From: Allomuricauda sp.
GTDB lineage: Bacteria > Bacteroidota > Bacteroidia > Flavobacteriales > Flavobacteriaceae
Direction: 5' to 3'
Length of the DNA: 64,000 nucleotides
Assembly: GCF_013911645.1 (NCBI RefSeq)
Contig: NZ_JACESV010000003.1
Span: forward strand, 186,001 to 250,000
The position numbers and the translations under genes are program-made. The notes under the pieces were generated by a model. That model saw only the letters and a program-made list of their open reading frames with translations, was not told the DNA's origin and did not search any database. Positions 42,916 to 52,029 of the stretch are shown here, one piece after another. Positions within the stretch are counted from its first letter, which is position 1. Each line of letters starts with the position of its first letter.

Positions 42916-45460
42916 GCATTTAGGCCTCGTCCTTGTTTTTTTGCTTTTCATACTCTGCGCCGCTAATGCGCAGGAAAGGCAGCAATCCCCCATTGGCCTT
43001 ATTTCCTATATAAAAACGTTGGAAAACCGTTTTAACATCAAGTTTTCCTATCTCAATGAAGATTTGGAAGGACTCGCCATTTCTATTCCTGAAAACCTCG
43101 ACACACTGGAAGGAATTCTACAATACATTGAAGATAAATTTCGTGTAGAAACAAAAAAACTCAATGAACGGTACTATACCCTTACCAAAGAAAACCGCGT
43201 AAACCTTTGTGGTGTAGTACTGGATAATTTTGAAGAAAACACGGTAATAGGTGCAACCGTAGAGGTGTTGGGAACCAATATTGCCAAAATTACCGACAAC
43301 AATGGCCGCTTTACCATGGAAAACATCCCCCGTGATGCCTCACTCAAAATTCGCTACTTGGGCTACATTACCAAATATGTAAAGGTCGAAACCCTATTGC
43401 AGCAAGGTGGATGCCCTAAAATACTATTGGCACAGCATTACGAACAATTGGATGAAGTGTTCGTCTACAAATACCTTACCTCTGGAATCATAAAGGAAAA
43501 AGATGCCAGTATTACTCTGAAAACTGACGAATTTGGCATCCTTCCAGGATTGATAGAACCGGACATCCTCCAAACCGTACAAGCCCTTCCCGGCATTAAA
43601 AGCATTGACGAAACGGTATCGGACATTAATGTAAGGGGAGGAACCAACGACCAAAACCTAGTACTTTGGAACGGCATCAAAATGTATCAGTCCGGACATT
43701 TTTTTGGTTTGATATCCGCTTTTAACCCCTATCAAACAGATAAGGTGACCATATACAAAAATGGAACCCCGGCAAATTTCGGGGACGGTGTAAGCAGCGT
43801 TATTCAAATGGAAACTGGGAATACAATCTCCGATAGATGGAAGGGAGGCGGAGGATTTAACCTGATAAGCGGAGACGTTTATGGAGAGATTCCAGTGACC
43901 AACAAACTCGGCATTCAATTTTCGGCCAGGCGTTCAACAACCGATTTCCTGAGCACGCCCACCTACAAACAATTTTTCAATAGGGCCTTCCAAGATAGCG
44001 AGATTACGCTTCAAAACAACAATACTGTAGATGAAGAATTTATCCGAGATGAAGACTTTTTCTTTTACGACTTTTCCGGAAAAATCCTGTACAACCTCAA
44101 CCCGGACCATAAAATCAGGCTGAGTGCCATACGTATCAAAAACAATCTAAAATATGAAGAAACCAATGTCTCCGCAGATGAGACCAACACCAGTTTATTA
44201 AAACAGGATAATATTTCCGTAGGCGGTCAATTACAGAGTACTTGGACCGACCGTTTTTCTTCCCATCTCAACATATATTATTCTAGGTACAATCTGGATG
44301 CACAGAATATTTTCGCCAACCAGGTACAGCAATTGTTCCAAAACAATCAAGTAACGGAAAACGCCATAAAACTTAACACAAAATATATCCTTACCGATGA
44401 ATTCAGTTGGAACAACGGCTACCAATATATAGAAACAGGTATTATCAATGCCACTGAAATCAACCAGCCTAACTTTTATAGCAAAGTAAAAGGCGTTATA
44501 AGGACCCACGCCCCTTTTTCTCAAATCAATTATAATTCACCAGAAAACAAATTCATTGGAAAAATCGGTGCCCGCTTTAACTTTATTGAGAACCTGGACA
44601 CCTTCAAAAAGTTTTTGATCGAACCAAGGATCAATCTGAATTTTAAGTTGGCCAATTATGTAAGAGCCGAAATTTTGGGTGAGTTTAAAAGCCAGACCAC
44701 CAACCAGATCATAGATTTGGAACAAAACTTTTTAGGTATTGAAAAGCGACGGTGGATTCTGTCCAACGATAACACACTTCCTGTTACCAAAAGCAAGCAA
44801 GGTTCCGTTGGCATTAATTACGAAAAAAACAATTTTTACGTTGGGGTTGAAGGCTTTTACAAAAATGTGGACGGAATAAGCACCAGTACACAAGGATTCC
44901 AGAACCCACATCAGTTTTCGGGTGAAATTGGGAGTTACGATGTTAAAGGAGCTGAGCTGCTCATCAACAAAAAAGGAGACAATTACAGTACATGGTTGAG
45001 CTATGCTTACAATAAAAATGATTACACTTTTGATTCGATTGTACCACAGTCGTTTCCCAACAATTTGGACATAAGGCACACGGTTACCTTTGCAAGTACC
45101 TACAACTACAAAGACTTGAAATTAAGCATTGGACTAAACTATAGAACGGGAAAACCATTTACAGAGCCTGTTGAAGGCGAAGAAGGTTTGGACCAAGATT
45201 TTTTTCCGCCCAGAATCAATTACCAAGCCCCGAACAATAGTCGGTTGCCAGAATATTTTAGGGCGGATGCCTCGGCTATCTATAATTTTCAGTTAAGCAG
45301 AAGCATTCGTGCCAATGCGGGACTCTCCATCCTAAATTTTACGAATAGAAAAAATACGCTCAACAAATATTACCGAGTAAACGCGGATGATGAAATTGAG
45401 ACCGTGGAAAACGTTTCACTGGGCATTACACCCAATGTAAGTTTTAGGGTGAGTTTTTAA
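42893..45460 (+). CDS. TonB-dependent receptor with STN signalling domain
   Basis: An 855-aa outer membrane receptor. After a signal peptide (ends near AANAQ) comes an STN/secretin-like domain (about 35-100, for contact with FecR), a carboxypeptidase-regulatory-like domain (about 103-185, GVVLDNFEENTVIGATVEV), a plug (about 215-320, VQALPGIKSIDETVSDINVRGGTNDQ near 228) and a 22-strand-type barrel ending in VSFRVSF. It is coupled by a 23-base overlap to fecR. Unlike the SusC at 18154 it has no SusD partner; the divergent repeat lipoprotein may take that place. Confidence 0.92.
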   Translation: MLGTHNNKHLGLVLVFLLFILCAANAQERQQSPIGLISYIKTLENRFNIKFSYLNEDLEGLAISIPENLDTLEGILQYIEDKFRVETKKLNERYYTLTKENRVNLCGVVLDNFEENTVIGATVEVLGTNIAKITDNNGRFTMENIPRDASLKIRYLGYITKYVKVETLLQQGGCPKILLAQHYEQLDEVFVYKYLTSGIIKEKDASITLKTDEFGILPGLIEPDILQTVQALPGIKSIDETVSDINVRGGTNDQNLVLWNGIKMYQSGHFFGLISAFNPYQTDKVTIYKNGTPANFGDGVSSVIQMETGNTISDRWKGGGGFNLISGDVYGEIPVTNKLGIQFSARRSTTDFLSTPTYKQFFNRAFQDSEITLQNNNTVDEEFIRDEDFFFYDFSGKILYNLNPDHKIRLSAIRIKNNLKYEETNVSADETNTSLLKQDNISVGGQLQSTWTDRFSSHLNIYYSRYNLDAQNIFANQVQQLFQNNQVTENAIKLNTKYILTDEFSWNNGYQYIETGIINATEINQPNFYSKVKGVIRTHAPFSQINYNSPENKFIGKIGARFNFIENLDTFKKFLIEPRINLNFKLANYVRAEILGEFKSQTTNQIIDLEQNFLGIEKRRWILSNDNTLPVTKSKQGSVGINYEKNNFYVGVEGFYKNVDGISTSTQGFQNPHQFSGEIGSYDVKGAELLINKKGDNYSTWLSYAYNKNDYTFDSIVPQSFPNNLDIRHTVTFASTYNYKDLKLSIGLNYRTGKPFTEPVEGEEGLDQDFFPPRINYQAPNNSRLPEYFRADASAIYNFQLSRSIRANAGLSILNFTNRKNTLNKYYRVNADDEIETVENVSLGITPNVSFRVSF

Positions 45461-45477
45461 ATTTTGTAGATTTATCC

Positions 45478-45552
45478 CATCAATCTCCCGATTCAGCAAG
45501 TCTGAATCTCCCCTCTTTGCAAAGAGGGGAGCTATTAAAAGAGAGATTGATG
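45478..45552. repeat. Left three-way-junction palindrome
   Basis: Outer arms CATCAATCTC (45478-45487) and GAGATTGATG (45543-45552) enclose hairpin GATTCAG/CTGAATC (45490-45508) and the 24-bp perfect palindrome CTCCCCTCTTTG-CAAAGAGGGGAG (45508-45531). Confidence 0.85.
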
Positions 45553-45909
45553 AAAAAAAGAATCCATAATCGCAAAGAATTAGAACATTTCCGAAAAAAG
45601 TTGAGAAAGAACTTAACCCCTGCCGAAGCCTTTCTGTGGCGACATCTAAAAGCTAAAAAATTACAGGGAAGGCGTTTCAACCGTCAGCATAGCATCAAAA
45701 ACTATATTGTAGATTTTTATTGTGCATCTGAAAAGCTGGTGATTGAATTGGATGGAGCTGTTCATAATACACCTCAAGCACAAGAATACGATGCAAAACG
45801 TACTAAGGTTTTGAATGAATTAGGTTTTACCGTAGTCCGCTTTGAGAATAAAATGGTATTTGAAAATTTGGAATCCGTACTCTCGGAAATTTCAGAACAT
45901 TTTAAATAA
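45550..45909 (+). CDS. DUF559 (Vsr-fold) endonuclease-like protein
   Basis: A 119-aa protein counted from ATG at 45550 (MKKRIHNRKELEHFRKK). It matches the DUF559 family, small nucleases of the PD-(D/E)xK/Vsr fold: LTPAEAFLWRHLKAKKLQG near 20, then YIVDFYCASEKLVIELDG near 60 with the Asp and Glu-x-Asp acidic residues, and a final VRFENKMVF strand. The family has no well-defined role. The gene is framed on both sides by multi-hairpin palindromic sequences, which suggests the nuclease acts on such structures, as RAYT transposases do on REP hairpins. Confidence 0.82.
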   Translation: MKKRIHNRKELEHFRKKLRKNLTPAEAFLWRHLKAKKLQGRRFNRQHSIKNYIVDFYCASEKLVIELDGAVHNTPQAQEYDAKRTKVLNELGFTVVRFENKMVFENLESVLSEISEHFK

Positions 45910-45978
45910 TCCCACAGGCTTCTCCCTTTAAAAAGGGAGATGTGTTTTGACATTAAGTCAAAACACAGAGGGATTATT
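45905..45978. repeat. Right three-way-junction palindrome
   Basis: Outer arms AATAATCCC (45905-45913) and GGGATTATT (45970-45978) enclose hairpins TCTCCCTTT/AAAGGGAGA (45921-45940) and TGTGTTTTGAC/GTCAAAACACA (45941-45967). Stop codons of both the DUF559 gene and argS lie in the outer arms. Confidence 0.85.
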
Positions 45979-47755
45979 ACATCCGCTCAGGAACATTAAT
46001 ACCCAATAAGCGGAACGCTGACCGAATCACCTCGCCCACTTTTTGCGACAACTGTACCCTAAAGTTTTTCTTTTGCTCATCGGTTTCACCTAAAATGGAC
46101 ACTTGTTGATAAAAGGAATTGAACTCCTTAACCAAGTCATAAGTATAATTGGCAATCAAGGCAGGACTATAGTTTTCCGCTGCCAACTGCACCGTTTCAG
46201 GAAACAATTGGATTTGCTTCAACAACTCCTTCTCCTTTTCGTGCAATTCCATTGTAATGTCGAGCGTAGTCGAGACATTGAAATCCGCATTGCGCAAAAT
46301 AGACTGAATTCTAGCGTACGTATACTGGATAAACGGCCCTGTGTTCCCTTGGAAATCCACCGACTCCTCTGGATTAAAAAGGATACGCTTTTTAGGGTCT
46401 ACCTTTAAAATATAGTATTTAAGAGCACCCAAACCTATGGTTCGGTACAATTGCTTTTTTTCTTCTTTGGAATAGCCATCCAACTTGCCCAATTCTTCAG
46501 AAATGGATTCAGCGGTATCTTCCATATTTTTGATAAGGTCGTCCGCATCCACTACGGTACCTTCCCTACTCTTCATTTTGCCGCTGGGCAAATCCACCAT
46601 TCCATAACTCAAATGGAACAACTGCTCCGCCCAAGAATAACCAAGCTTCTTCAGGATAAGGAACAGCACCTTAAAGTGATAATCCTGTTCGTTACCCACC
46701 GTGTACACCATTCCGTTAATGTCTGGATGGTCCGTTACCCGTTGGATGGCCGTACCGATGTCTTGAGTCATATACACTGCCGTGCCGTCGGAACGCAGTA
46801 CAATTTTTTCATCCAATCCCTCCTCGGTCAGGTCTATCCAAACACTGCCATCTTCCTTTTTAAAGAAAACACCGCGTTCCAATCCATCTTTCACCACATC
46901 ACGACCTAGCAAATAGGTATCGCTCTCGTAGTAAAGGGTATCAAAATCAACGCCTAAGTTTTTGTAGGTGATATCGAAACCATCGTACACCCAACCGTTC
47001 ATTTTTTTCCAAAGTGCCACAACATCATCATCTCCAGCTTCCCATTTACGAAGCATTTCTTGGGCCTCCAATAAAATTGGCGCCTCCTTTTTAGCCTTTT
47101 CTTTGGGTGTGCCCGATTCGACCAATTCGGTAATCTGTTCTTTGTAAGCTTTATCAAAAGCTACATAATATTTTCCAACCAAGTGATCCCCTTTTAAACC
47201 GGAAGATTCGGGAGTTTCACCTTCACCAAATTTTTGCCAGGCCAACATACTTTTACAAATATGGATGCCACGGTCGTTGATAATCTGGGTTTTGTAGACC
47301 TTTTTGCCCGAAGCCTTTAAGATTTCTGCTACTGAATATCCCAAAAGATTATTACGAATGTGCCCCAAGTGCAACGGCTTATTGGTATTTGGGGATGAAT
47401 ATTCCACCATCACGGCATCATCGGACTGTGATTTTACGTAACCAAAATCAGTTTCAGTAAGAATACTATTGAAAAAATTCAGGTAGTAGCTATCAGCAAT
47501 AACTATGTTTAAAAAGCCTTGCACCACATTGCATTTCAATACTTCATCAACATTCTCAACTAGGTACTCCCCTATCTTAGTTCCAATCTGAACCGGATTC
47601 CCTTTCACAAGGCGCAACATGGGGAACACCACCACGGTAATGTCTCCCTCAAAATCCTTTCGGGTAGGTTGAAATTCCACCGTGGGCAAGTCAACTTGGT
47701 ACAGTTGTTTTACCGCCTCGATTACTTTTTGGGTCAAATCGTTCTGCAAACTCAT
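45977..47755 (-). CDS. argS: Arginyl-tRNA synthetase
   Basis: A 592-aa class I aminoacyl-tRNA synthetase. The HIGH motif is PLHLGHIRNN near residue 121; the KMSKS-like loop is in SGKMKSREGT near 391. The N-terminal Add-1 domain and the C-terminal anticodon-binding DALR domain (about 475-592) are present. It charges tRNA-Arg in the cytoplasm. Odd point: residues about 493-500 (NVSTTLDI) are encoded by an intact palindromic repeat that also occurs in intergenic DNA, inserted in frame at the front of the anticodon-binding domain. The stop codon lies in the arm of the DUF559 element. Confidence 0.97.
   Translation of the reverse strand: MSLQNDLTQKVIEAVKQLYQVDLPTVEFQPTRKDFEGDITVVVFPMLRLVKGNPVQIGTKIGEYLVENVDEVLKCNVVQGFLNIVIADSYYLNFFNSILTETDFGYVKSQSDDAVMVEYSSPNTNKPLHLGHIRNNLLGYSVAEILKASGKKVYKTQIINDRGIHICKSMLAWQKFGEGETPESSGLKGDHLVGKYYVAFDKAYKEQITELVESGTPKEKAKKEAPILLEAQEMLRKWEAGDDDVVALWKKMNGWVYDGFDITYKNLGVDFDTLYYESDTYLLGRDVVKDGLERGVFFKKEDGSVWIDLTEEGLDEKIVLRSDGTAVYMTQDIGTAIQRVTDHPDINGMVYTVGNEQDYHFKVLFLILKKLGYSWAEQLFHLSYGMVDLPSGKMKSREGTVVDADDLIKNMEDTAESISEELGKLDGYSKEEKKQLYRTIGLGALKYYILKVDPKKRILFNPEESVDFQGNTGPFIQYTYARIQSILRNADFNVSTTLDITMELHEKEKELLKQIQLFPETVQLAAENYSPALIANYTYDLVKEFNSFYQQVSILGETDEQKKNFRVQLSQKVGEVIRSAFRLLGINVPERM
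46256..46279. repeat. Palindromic repeat inside argS
   Basis: AATGTCGAG-CGTAG-TCGAGACATT: an imperfect 24-bp palindrome whose core GTCGAGCGTAGTCGAGAC is identical to the intergenic copy at 36572-36589. It is eight codons long and keeps the argS frame open. Confidence 0.9.
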
Positions 47756-47849
47756 CTATAAAGGCTTTTCAGGGCGCAAAACTACGCAATTTTTGGGCTT
47801 TTCCCACACCCTTACCAAATGGTCCGCTGTAATTTGATTAATTTTAAAT

Positions 47850-48275
47850 ATGCTATTGAACGTCTCCTACTCCAACAAAGACATAACCAAAAAAATTGAC
47901 GAAGCCATAGGCAAACCCATCCCTATAAAAGAGCGCTTTGCCATGGGCGGGATTGGTTCGCCAAAACTGTTCATTACCGAAGCTAGCTTGGATATATACA
48001 ATCTACTCGTTCTTGATAACAGTACTAATAGCTGTAACATTGAAATTCGTCCGAACGGCATCATTGTTCGGTTCCGTGCCCGTTTAGAGACCTACGGGCT
48101 TATCATCCCCTACTACAAATTGAACGTGTACAAAGGTGACATCGGAATCTATTCCATTTATATGGACCATTACTTCATCAAAGTAAAGTCGGATACCAAA
48201 GCTATTCAGCGATTCTTCCGTAAATTGATGGACCATCGTGCGGATAACCTACCCACCAATTTAGAAGACCTATGA
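47850..48275 (+). CDS. Conserved hypothetical protein
   Basis: A 141-aa cytoplasmic protein without signal peptide or membrane segment. It has a predicted mixed alpha/beta pattern (VRFRARLETYGLIIPYYKLNVYK, IYMDHYFIKVKSDTKAIQRF) that recalls a PH-like fold, but I recognise no family or motif. Its stop overlaps the start of the SDR gene by four bases (ATGA), so the two are translated together and probably linked in function. It is divergent from argS. Confidence 0.72.
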   Translation: MLLNVSYSNKDITKKIDEAIGKPIPIKERFAMGGIGSPKLFITEASLDIYNLLVLDNSTNSCNIEIRPNGIIVRFRARLETYGLIIPYYKLNVYKGDIGIYSIYMDHYFIKVKSDTKAIQRFFRKLMDHRADNLPTNLEDL

Positions 48276-49696
48276 AAATATTGCTGACAGGGGCCAATGG
48301 GTACATTGGAATGCGCATATTGCCCAAACTTTTGGATATGGGCCATAGCGTAGTTTGTGCCGTTCGGGATGAAAAACGGCTATCGGTCGATGCTAAAATC
48401 CGCTCAAAAATTGATATTATCGAGATTGATTTTTTGGACGACCCCGAAAAACAGCAGGTACCCAAGGATATTGATGCCGCCTACTACTTGATACATTCCA
48501 TGACCTCCTCCGTTACCGATTTTGATGAAAAAGAGGCGCAAGCGGCCAAAAACTTCAACACCATTTTGGAGAACACCCAATGCCAACAGGTTATCTACCT
48601 CAGCGGCATCGTGAACGACAAGGAACTCTCCAAACACCTCAGTTCCAGAAAAAATGTGGAAAAAATTCTTTACAAAGGCCCGTTTGATGTTACAGTGCTA
48701 CGTGCAGGAATCATAGTAGGCTCCGGAAGTTCCTCTTTTGAGATTATTCGTGATCTCTGCGAAAAACTGCCCGTGATGATTACCCCTAAATGGGTACTTA
48801 CCAAAACGCAGCCGATTGCCATTCGCGATGTGATTCAGTTCCTTACCGAAGTGTTGGGCAACAAAGAAACGTACGGTCAATCCTTTGATATTGGCGGACC
48901 TGATATTCTTACCTATAAAGATATGTTGCACGGCTATGCCAAAGTGCGTGGGTTTAAAAACTGGATTTTCACGGTTCCCGTAATGACCCCAAAACTATCC
49001 TCTTACTGGCTCTATTTTGTGACATCGACCTCTTACAAATTGGCTACAAACCTAGTGGATAGCATGAAAATGGAGGTTGTGGCCCAAGACAATCGCTTGC
49101 AAGAAATGTTGGGAATTGAAACTCACACTTACGAAGAGGCTATCGACTTGGCCTTCAAAAAAATTGAACAAAACCTCGTAATCAGCAGTTGGAAAGACAG
49201 CATTGCCAGCGGACAAATCAAGGAAGACCTCGAAAACTATATCCAAGTACCCAAGTACGGTGTGCTGCGGGACAAAAAATCCATTCGTATTAAGGATGAG
49301 GATGCCGTTTTGGAAAATGTTTGGCGTATCGGTGGGGAAAACGGTTGGTATTATGGTAATTGGTTGTGGAAAATCCGTGGGTTTTTGGACAAGCTAGTAG
49401 GTGGACCGGGACTACGACGTGGAAGAACCCATCCCGATAAAATTTTTCCTGGTGATGCACTGGATTTTTGGCGAGTGCTTCTGGCCGACAAAAAAAGCAA
49501 ACGATTGCTGCTTTTTGCCGAAATGCGGACCCCAGGTGAAGCTTGGTTGGAGTTTAAGATAGAGGACGGAGTGCTTTACCAAACCGCAACCTTCCGACCT
49601 AAAGGCTTATTGGGGCGATTGTACTGGTATTCCGTACTGCCCTTCCATCTTTTTATTTTTGGGAATATGATAAAAAATATCGCTAAATCTCAATAA
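48272..49696 (+). CDS. SDR-type NAD(P)-binding oxidoreductase with DUF2867 domain
   Basis: A 474-aa protein. Residues 1-290 are an atypical SDR with GANGYIGMRI at 7-16 for NAD(P) binding and AYYLIHSM near 72; residues about 320-470 are a DUF2867 domain (VWRIGGENGWYYGNWLWKIRG near 350, LDFWRVLLAD near 400). The fusion is widespread, often annotated as nucleoside-diphosphate-sugar or complex I-like epimerase, with unknown substrate. It is translationally coupled to the hypothetical protein upstream. A hydrophobic C-terminal segment (WYSVLPFHLFIFGNMI) suggests membrane contact. Confidence 0.82.
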   Translation: MKILLTGANGYIGMRILPKLLDMGHSVVCAVRDEKRLSVDAKIRSKIDIIEIDFLDDPEKQQVPKDIDAAYYLIHSMTSSVTDFDEKEAQAAKNFNTILENTQCQQVIYLSGIVNDKELSKHLSSRKNVEKILYKGPFDVTVLRAGIIVGSGSSSFEIIRDLCEKLPVMITPKWVLTKTQPIAIRDVIQFLTEVLGNKETYGQSFDIGGPDILTYKDMLHGYAKVRGFKNWIFTVPVMTPKLSSYWLYFVTSTSYKLATNLVDSMKMEVVAQDNRLQEMLGIETHTYEEAIDLAFKKIEQNLVISSWKDSIASGQIKEDLENYIQVPKYGVLRDKKSIRIKDEDAVLENVWRIGGENGWYYGNWLWKIRGFLDKLVGGPGLRRGRTHPDKIFPGDALDFWRVLLADKKSKRLLLFAEMRTPGEAWLEFKIEDGVLYQTATFRPKGLLGRLYWYSVLPFHLFIFGNMIKNIAKSQ

Positions 49697-50197
49697 TCAT
49701 ACCGTTAAAATTTAGGATGTCATTCCGTGCGATTGCTGGGCGAAGTCGAAGTACGACACGGAATCTAGTTATTCCCGATGAGATGCTAAAACCAGTTCAG
49801 CATGACGAAAAAGTCATTTCGAAATGAGATGCGAAGCAGCGATTGAGAAATCTCAGCTACTCCCTCGGATTTCTCAAATTCGTTCGAAATGACATCCAGA
49901 ACATTTGTGATAATTCGTGTGATTCCTGCTTGCAGTAGGCAGACGTGTCAAAAAAAACCAAAAAAATTGCTCCGCTCAATCTGTCACAGCTCTAAATAAT
50001 ACGTACTCGCCCTTCCCACCTTGCACTAACTCCTAACTCCTAACTCCTAACTCCTAAGCTGTTAAAATACTATTAAGCCACGTGTGCGATTCCATTTTTC
50101 TTCGCACTTTGTCACAAATTTCCTTAAGGTTCGTCTAAACAACAGGCAACCTTTCCTCCCCAAAAGGAGTCTTACTAATGTAACCATACATAAAACT
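49697..50197. repeat. Repeat-rich intergenic region
   Basis: A 501-base gap. 49771-49850 is the inverted counterpart of 27751-27834; 49826-49892 matches 52028-52092 in direct orientation (GAGATGC...GAGAAATCTCAGCTA...TTCGTTCGAAATGACA-type blocks). At 50026-50057 are four and a half copies of the heptamer CTAACTC. No RNA gene or ORF is evident; the last ~140 bases before 50198 should hold the promoter of the downstream gene. Confidence 0.75.
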
Positions 50198-51712
50198 ATG
50201 TCCGTTAAAAAAACTCTTCTCCTTACCGTATTCACCGTTTTGGTGGGTTTTCCCCTAGTTGCGCAGACCGTGAGTTCCCGTTTGGTGGATGCCAAGACCC
50301 AAAAAGGGATTCCATACGCCACCATCCAGTATGGGGAACACCAAGGTACAATTACTAACGAGGAAGGTCGCTTTAGTTTTGTGTTGAAAGAGGGCTCCAC
50401 CCTGCACGATTCCATCTATGTAACCTCTATGGGGTACGAGAAAAAAGGCTTCACTCTGGGGCAAATGCAAGACAGCTTGGTGGCTTTAAATGCAAAAGCT
50501 ATTGAACTGAGCGGAGTTTATGTTTTTGACAAGGAACTGGAAGTAGATGACATCATTGAAAAAATGATAGAGAACATACCCCAAAATGTGAACAAAAACC
50601 CTGTAAAACAACGGTTTTTCCTTCGGAAATCAGAACTGGCCAATATGCACAAGGTGGATTTTGGCTTTGAAAAATCATCTATAAAAGAACTGAACAAAGA
50701 ATTGATGGACAGCATTGCTAGATCCGTTCCAAAAAATGCATCCCACTATACTGAGAGTTTCGGCGACCTTTACAAAACAAACACGGATTACAAAATCAAC
50801 ATCATTAAAGCGGCCGACCTATACGACAAAAGGGAGGTGGGTTCTTTTGAGGACTTGGCCGAGCACATGGAGGAAATCTTCAAACAGAATGTAAAACCTG
50901 GCTCCTACCTAAAAATCAAATCCGGCATTTTTAGCGAAAAAATACAAGTGGATTCCATTTTGGACACCATGGATGATGAACGGATAGATCAAGTAAAAAA
51001 GGTAAAGGCCCAAGTAAAAAAAGATAGCGTTTCGGGCTTGGTGGACAGCCAACGTTGGCAGTTTAAGGAACTATTGAGCCAACTGTACTATAAAGAAGAC
51101 ACCAAACTGGACTTCGTGGACAAAACCCGCAGATACGAGTTTAAATTAGCGGGTTATGCCGATATTGGCAACGATGGGGTTTACGTAGTGGACTTTTGGC
51201 CCAAACGAAGTAGTGCTGATTTTAAAGGGCGCCTTTATATAAATATTGAGGACTTTGCCGTAATGCGACTGGATTTTGCGAACACTCAGCGTCTGCGGAA
51301 CTTTAGACTATTGGGCATTACCTACCGCGAAACGGTATACAAAGGCACCATGCGTTTTGCCAAATTGCCCAATGGCAAGTACGACCTTCAGTTTATGGAT
51401 TTGTCCGATGGTAAATATTTTGGGGTGGACCGCCCCCTAAAAGTGGTGGAAAAGAATAAACATGTAAAGGGTCGCCGCAAGCAAAACGAACTGAAGCTGA
51501 ACATTGATTTTCGTATGAACATGACCAACAAATGGGAACTGGTGGTGTTTAACCAAGACGACATTTCCGAAAACGAGTTTAAAACCTTTACCGAAGACAA
51601 AACGGTTCGAGCTACGTACATGCCCCGATACAAGCCCGAATTTTGGAAAGGATATACCATTATGGAACCCAACCAAGCCATCCGCGGGTTTACGGTTGAG
51701 GAGGAGGACTAG
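50198..51712 (+). CDS. Carboxypeptidase-regulatory-like-domain outer surface protein
   Basis: A 504-aa secreted protein starting at ATG 50198 (MSVKKTLLLTVFTVLVGFPL), chosen over an in-frame upstream start without signal sequence. Residues about 25-100 form a CarboxypepD_reg-like (CNA-B-like) beta-sandwich (SRLVDAKTQKGIPYATIQYG, TNEEGRFSF). The remaining 400 residues, with no TonB plug, contain a DUF5686-like beta-strand pattern (YVVDFWPKRSSADFKGRLYI near 335). It is probably periplasmic or surface-exposed. Role unknown; it stands alone between repeat-rich gaps. Confidence 0.78.
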   Translation: MSVKKTLLLTVFTVLVGFPLVAQTVSSRLVDAKTQKGIPYATIQYGEHQGTITNEEGRFSFVLKEGSTLHDSIYVTSMGYEKKGFTLGQMQDSLVALNAKAIELSGVYVFDKELEVDDIIEKMIENIPQNVNKNPVKQRFFLRKSELANMHKVDFGFEKSSIKELNKELMDSIARSVPKNASHYTESFGDLYKTNTDYKINIIKAADLYDKREVGSFEDLAEHMEEIFKQNVKPGSYLKIKSGIFSEKIQVDSILDTMDDERIDQVKKVKAQVKKDSVSGLVDSQRWQFKELLSQLYYKEDTKLDFVDKTRRYEFKLAGYADIGNDGVYVVDFWPKRSSADFKGRLYINIEDFAVMRLDFANTQRLRNFRLLGITYRETVYKGTMRFAKLPNGKYDLQFMDLSDGKYFGVDRPLKVVEKNKHVKGRRKQNELKLNIDFRMNMTNKWELVVFNQDDISENEFKTFTEDKTVRATYMPRYKPEFWKGYTIMEPNQAIRGFTVEEED

Positions 51713-51843
51713 TTATGAGTTTCTAGTTCACATCACAAATTTGTAATAAAGGGACTTCCAAAGCTTGGCTGATGCGATTTTCTTTTCTACTTGTCATTTA
51801 TGACATGTACCAGGTGCGGTAAAAGGCTTTTCTTGTTCTTGAT

Positions 51844-52029
51844 ATGGAAAAAGACAAGTTATTTAACGAATGGATCATAGACCATTACGGCTCTCCTGAA
51901 AAACTGGCCCAAATTTTAGAGTTAGGGATTTTTATGTTGTTCTTTTTAGAACAAGACACCTTCTCCCGAAGGGAGGTGCAGGATGTTGCAGAAGCAATCA
52001 GGGGGATTATGGCTGGGTTGAGGGAGTGA
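51844..52029 (+). CDS. Small hypothetical protein (61 aa)
   Basis: A 61-residue protein with natural-looking composition and amphipathic helices (EKLAQILELGIFMLFFLEQD, REVQDVAEAIRGIMAGLRE). No family recognised. The stop codon TGA lies at the left edge of a dispersed repeat (52028 on), so the C-terminal residues may have been altered by repeat insertion. It is preceded by a 131-base gap without clear signals. Confidence 0.5.
   Translation: MEKDKLFNEWIIDHYGSPEKLAQILELGIFMLFFLEQDTFSRREVQDVAEAIRGIMAGLRE

Larger units (their letters stand above)
45478..45978. mobile_element. Candidate mobile unit: DUF559 gene with multi-hairpin ends
   Basis: A 501-base unit consisting of a DUF559 endonuclease gene between two structured ends of mirrored layout: outer arm, hairpin A, C-rich hairpin B, outer arm, gene, outer arm, hairpin B, hairpin A, outer arm. 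The gene start codon lies in the inner arm of the left structure and its stop codon in the inner arm of the right one. Mobility is inference; the layout resembles REP/RAYT-type elements but with an unrelated protein. Confidence 0.55.

Noticed and set aside
45478..45552. Interpretation of the left DUF559 flank as a simple terminator of the TonB receptor gene
   Set aside because: The 24-bp palindrome could terminate transcription but no T-run follows, and the outer arms and second hairpin are not explained by that.
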